From: B1 sp034439755
Lineage (GTDB): Bacteria > Bacteroidota > Bacteroidia > UKL13-3
Assembly: GCA_034439755.1 (NCBI GenBank)
Contig: JAWXAZ010000133.1
Span: 1-64,000 of the forward strand
Length of the DNA: 64,000 nt
Direction: 5' to 3'
Each line of letters begins with the position of its first letter. Positions within the stretch are counted from its first letter, which is position 1. The position numbers and the translations under genes are program-made. Under the pieces are notes generated by a model. That model was not told the DNA's origin, did not search any database, and saw only the letters and a list, made by a program, of their open reading frames with translations. Shown piece by piece: positions 63,215 through 64,000 of the stretch.

Positions 63215-63919
63215 TTATTCTGAACCAGAAAACCTATACCCAACGCCTCTTGCCGACTGAATGAAAGCTGGATTTTTAGGGTCTTCCTCAAAATATTTTC
63301 TAAGTGCAAGAATAAAGTTGTCTATGGTTCTGGTATTGGGTATTACCGTATAATCCCATACTACCTTTAAAATATGTTCTCTACTCACTACTTGTTCCTT
63401 GTTTTCGATGAGCAAGCGCATGAGCATAATTTCCTTTTTGGTTAGTTCAAATTTACCTGTTACGCCTTGGGCTTCATGGCTTTCAAAATTGATCCAATTG
63501 TTTCCAAAATGAAATAATTTTGGCACCTTACTTTCATTGTTACTCTTTATTTGCTTACTTCTATCAATTAGCTTGGTAATTCGTAAAATCAATTCTTCGA
63601 GTTCAAAAGGTTTCGTAAGATAATCGTCTGCACCTTTTTTTAGTCCGTTTATTCTGTCTAGCGGGGTGTTTTTGGCCGAAAGAAATAGAACGGGAATGTG
63701 TTGATCGTACATTCGAATATTTTCGCATACCATCAAACCATCCATTTCGGGAAGCATAATGTCTAATACCACTAAATCAAATTTCTGCTCTCGAAACCGC
63801 TTTATGGCATCCGTTCCTGTTCCCGAAACTTGCACTTGATGCCCTTCTAACTCAAGGTTTAGCTTAATGGCATGTTGCAAATTAACCTCATCTTCCACTA
63901 ATAATATTCTAGTTTGCAT
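63215..63919 (-). CDS. OmpR-family response regulator
   Basis: 234 residues. The receiver domain has LLVEDE at 6-11, phospho-acceptor Asp in LVVLDIMLPEMDG (residue ~54), LSAK and the Lys in DYLTKPF. The winged-helix DNA-binding domain (~130-232) has FELTKKEIMLMRLL, VVWDYTVIPNTRTIDNFIL and SARGVGYRF. Its start overlaps the end of the sensor kinase gene by 11 bases, a normal two-component pair. Targets are unknown. Confidence 0.95.
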   Translation of the reverse strand: MQTRILLVEDEVNLQHAIKLNLELEGHQVQVSGTGTDAIKRFREQKFDLVVLDIMLPEMDGLMVCENIRMYDQHIPVLFLSAKNTPLDRINGLKKGADDYLTKPFELEELILRITKLIDRSKQIKSNNESKVPKLFHFGNNWINFESHEAQGVTGKFELTKKEIMLMRLLIENKEQVVSREHILKVVWDYTVIPNTRTIDNFILALRKYFEEDPKNPAFIQSARGVGYRFSGSE

Positions 63920-64000
63920 CTGATTCTAATTTGATTTGAAATATGGATCCTTGCGGATGATTATCTAATACACTAATTTTTCCTTGATGCAACTGCACCA
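63909..64000 (-). CDS. Sensor histidine kinase, C-terminal end (partial)
   Basis: Only the last 29 codons are in the window; the gene enters from beyond the right edge. The translation VQLHQGKISVLDNHPQGSIF, then QIKLESDAN and TAG, matches the end of a HATPase domain, where a G-containing strand pair leads to GSxFxIxL. With the overlapping OmpR-type regulator it forms a two-component system. Confidence 0.75.
   Translation of the reverse strand, partial: VQLHQGKISVLDNHPQGSIFQIKLESDAN

Noticed and set aside
1..64000. CRISPR arrays, tRNA or rRNA genes, prophage, intact insertion sequences
   Set aside because: None seen: no regular direct repeats with spacers, no cloverleaf-like sequence recognised, no transposase or phage structural genes.

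Overview
The window is AT-rich chromosomal DNA from a member of the Bacteroidota. Four signs agree: (i) several secreted proteins carry a C-terminal type IX secretion (T9SS) sorting domain with the YPNP/FPNP signature; (ii) many genes belong to families largely confined to this phylum (DUF2452, DUF2795, DUF4286, DUF4292, DUF5723, DUF6427, short MenE, HmuY-like proteins); (iii) promoters match the Bacteroidota pattern TTG-N17-20-TAnnTTTG (or TTCG) and Shine-Dalgarno sites are mostly absent; (iv) EnvC lies beside DUF4292. No rRNA, tRNA, CRISPR array, intact insertion sequence or prophage was seen. I cannot name genus or species.

Layout. 1-637 holds no intact gene, only a decayed coding fragment. 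638-7133 carries acyl-CoA genes, RidA, a methyltransferase, a universal stress protein and dxs. 7152-10554 is the translation block on the minus strand (rplM-rpsI-rpsB-tsf, then pyrH). 10790-17840 is a tight minus-strand run: FIST sensor, lone receiver, a 1466-residue multi-PAS histidine kinase, a secreted Kazal-domain protein and a pentapeptide-repeat protein. 17922-21942 has a phosphatase, an acyl-CoA dehydrogenase and panD-flippase-rfaE2. 22135-27575 looks like a haem or metal uptake operon: a T9SS-exported HmuY-like protein, a TonB-dependent receptor, an HmuY-like lipoprotein and a TolB-like propeller. 27572-36475 has ispH, glutathione peroxidase, comF, a secreted M6 protease and rpoN. 36472-39896 has uncharacterised membrane proteins and a TPR protein. 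39997-46812 is an envelope operon: flippase, dut, nucleotidyltransferase, TPR protein, DUF4292 lipoprotein, EnvC. 46881-50284 has a T9SS protein, menE, DUF2795 and a degenerate Fic-like regulator. 50475-55157 is a glycosyltransferase operon. 55254-64000 has hflX, membrane proteins, uvrA, a frameshifted VOC gene and a two-component system cut by the window end.

The most unusual signal is not a gene. The 9-mer TTGGTTCAG occurs 18 times in my reading of both strands, in and between unrelated genes, usually with C two bases later, and about evenly on the two strands. Roughly 0.5 copies would be expected from base composition. One intergenic pair forms a perfect 12-bp inverted repeat upstream of ispH. 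It resembles a dispersed functional word such as a DNA-uptake or recombination sequence, but what it does is unknown. Other leads are a Fic-fold protein without its catalytic motif fused to a winged helix, a fusion of a degenerate GT2-like domain, a GT39-like membrane enzyme and TPRs, and the paired HmuY-like locus with a 23-bp palindrome upstream.
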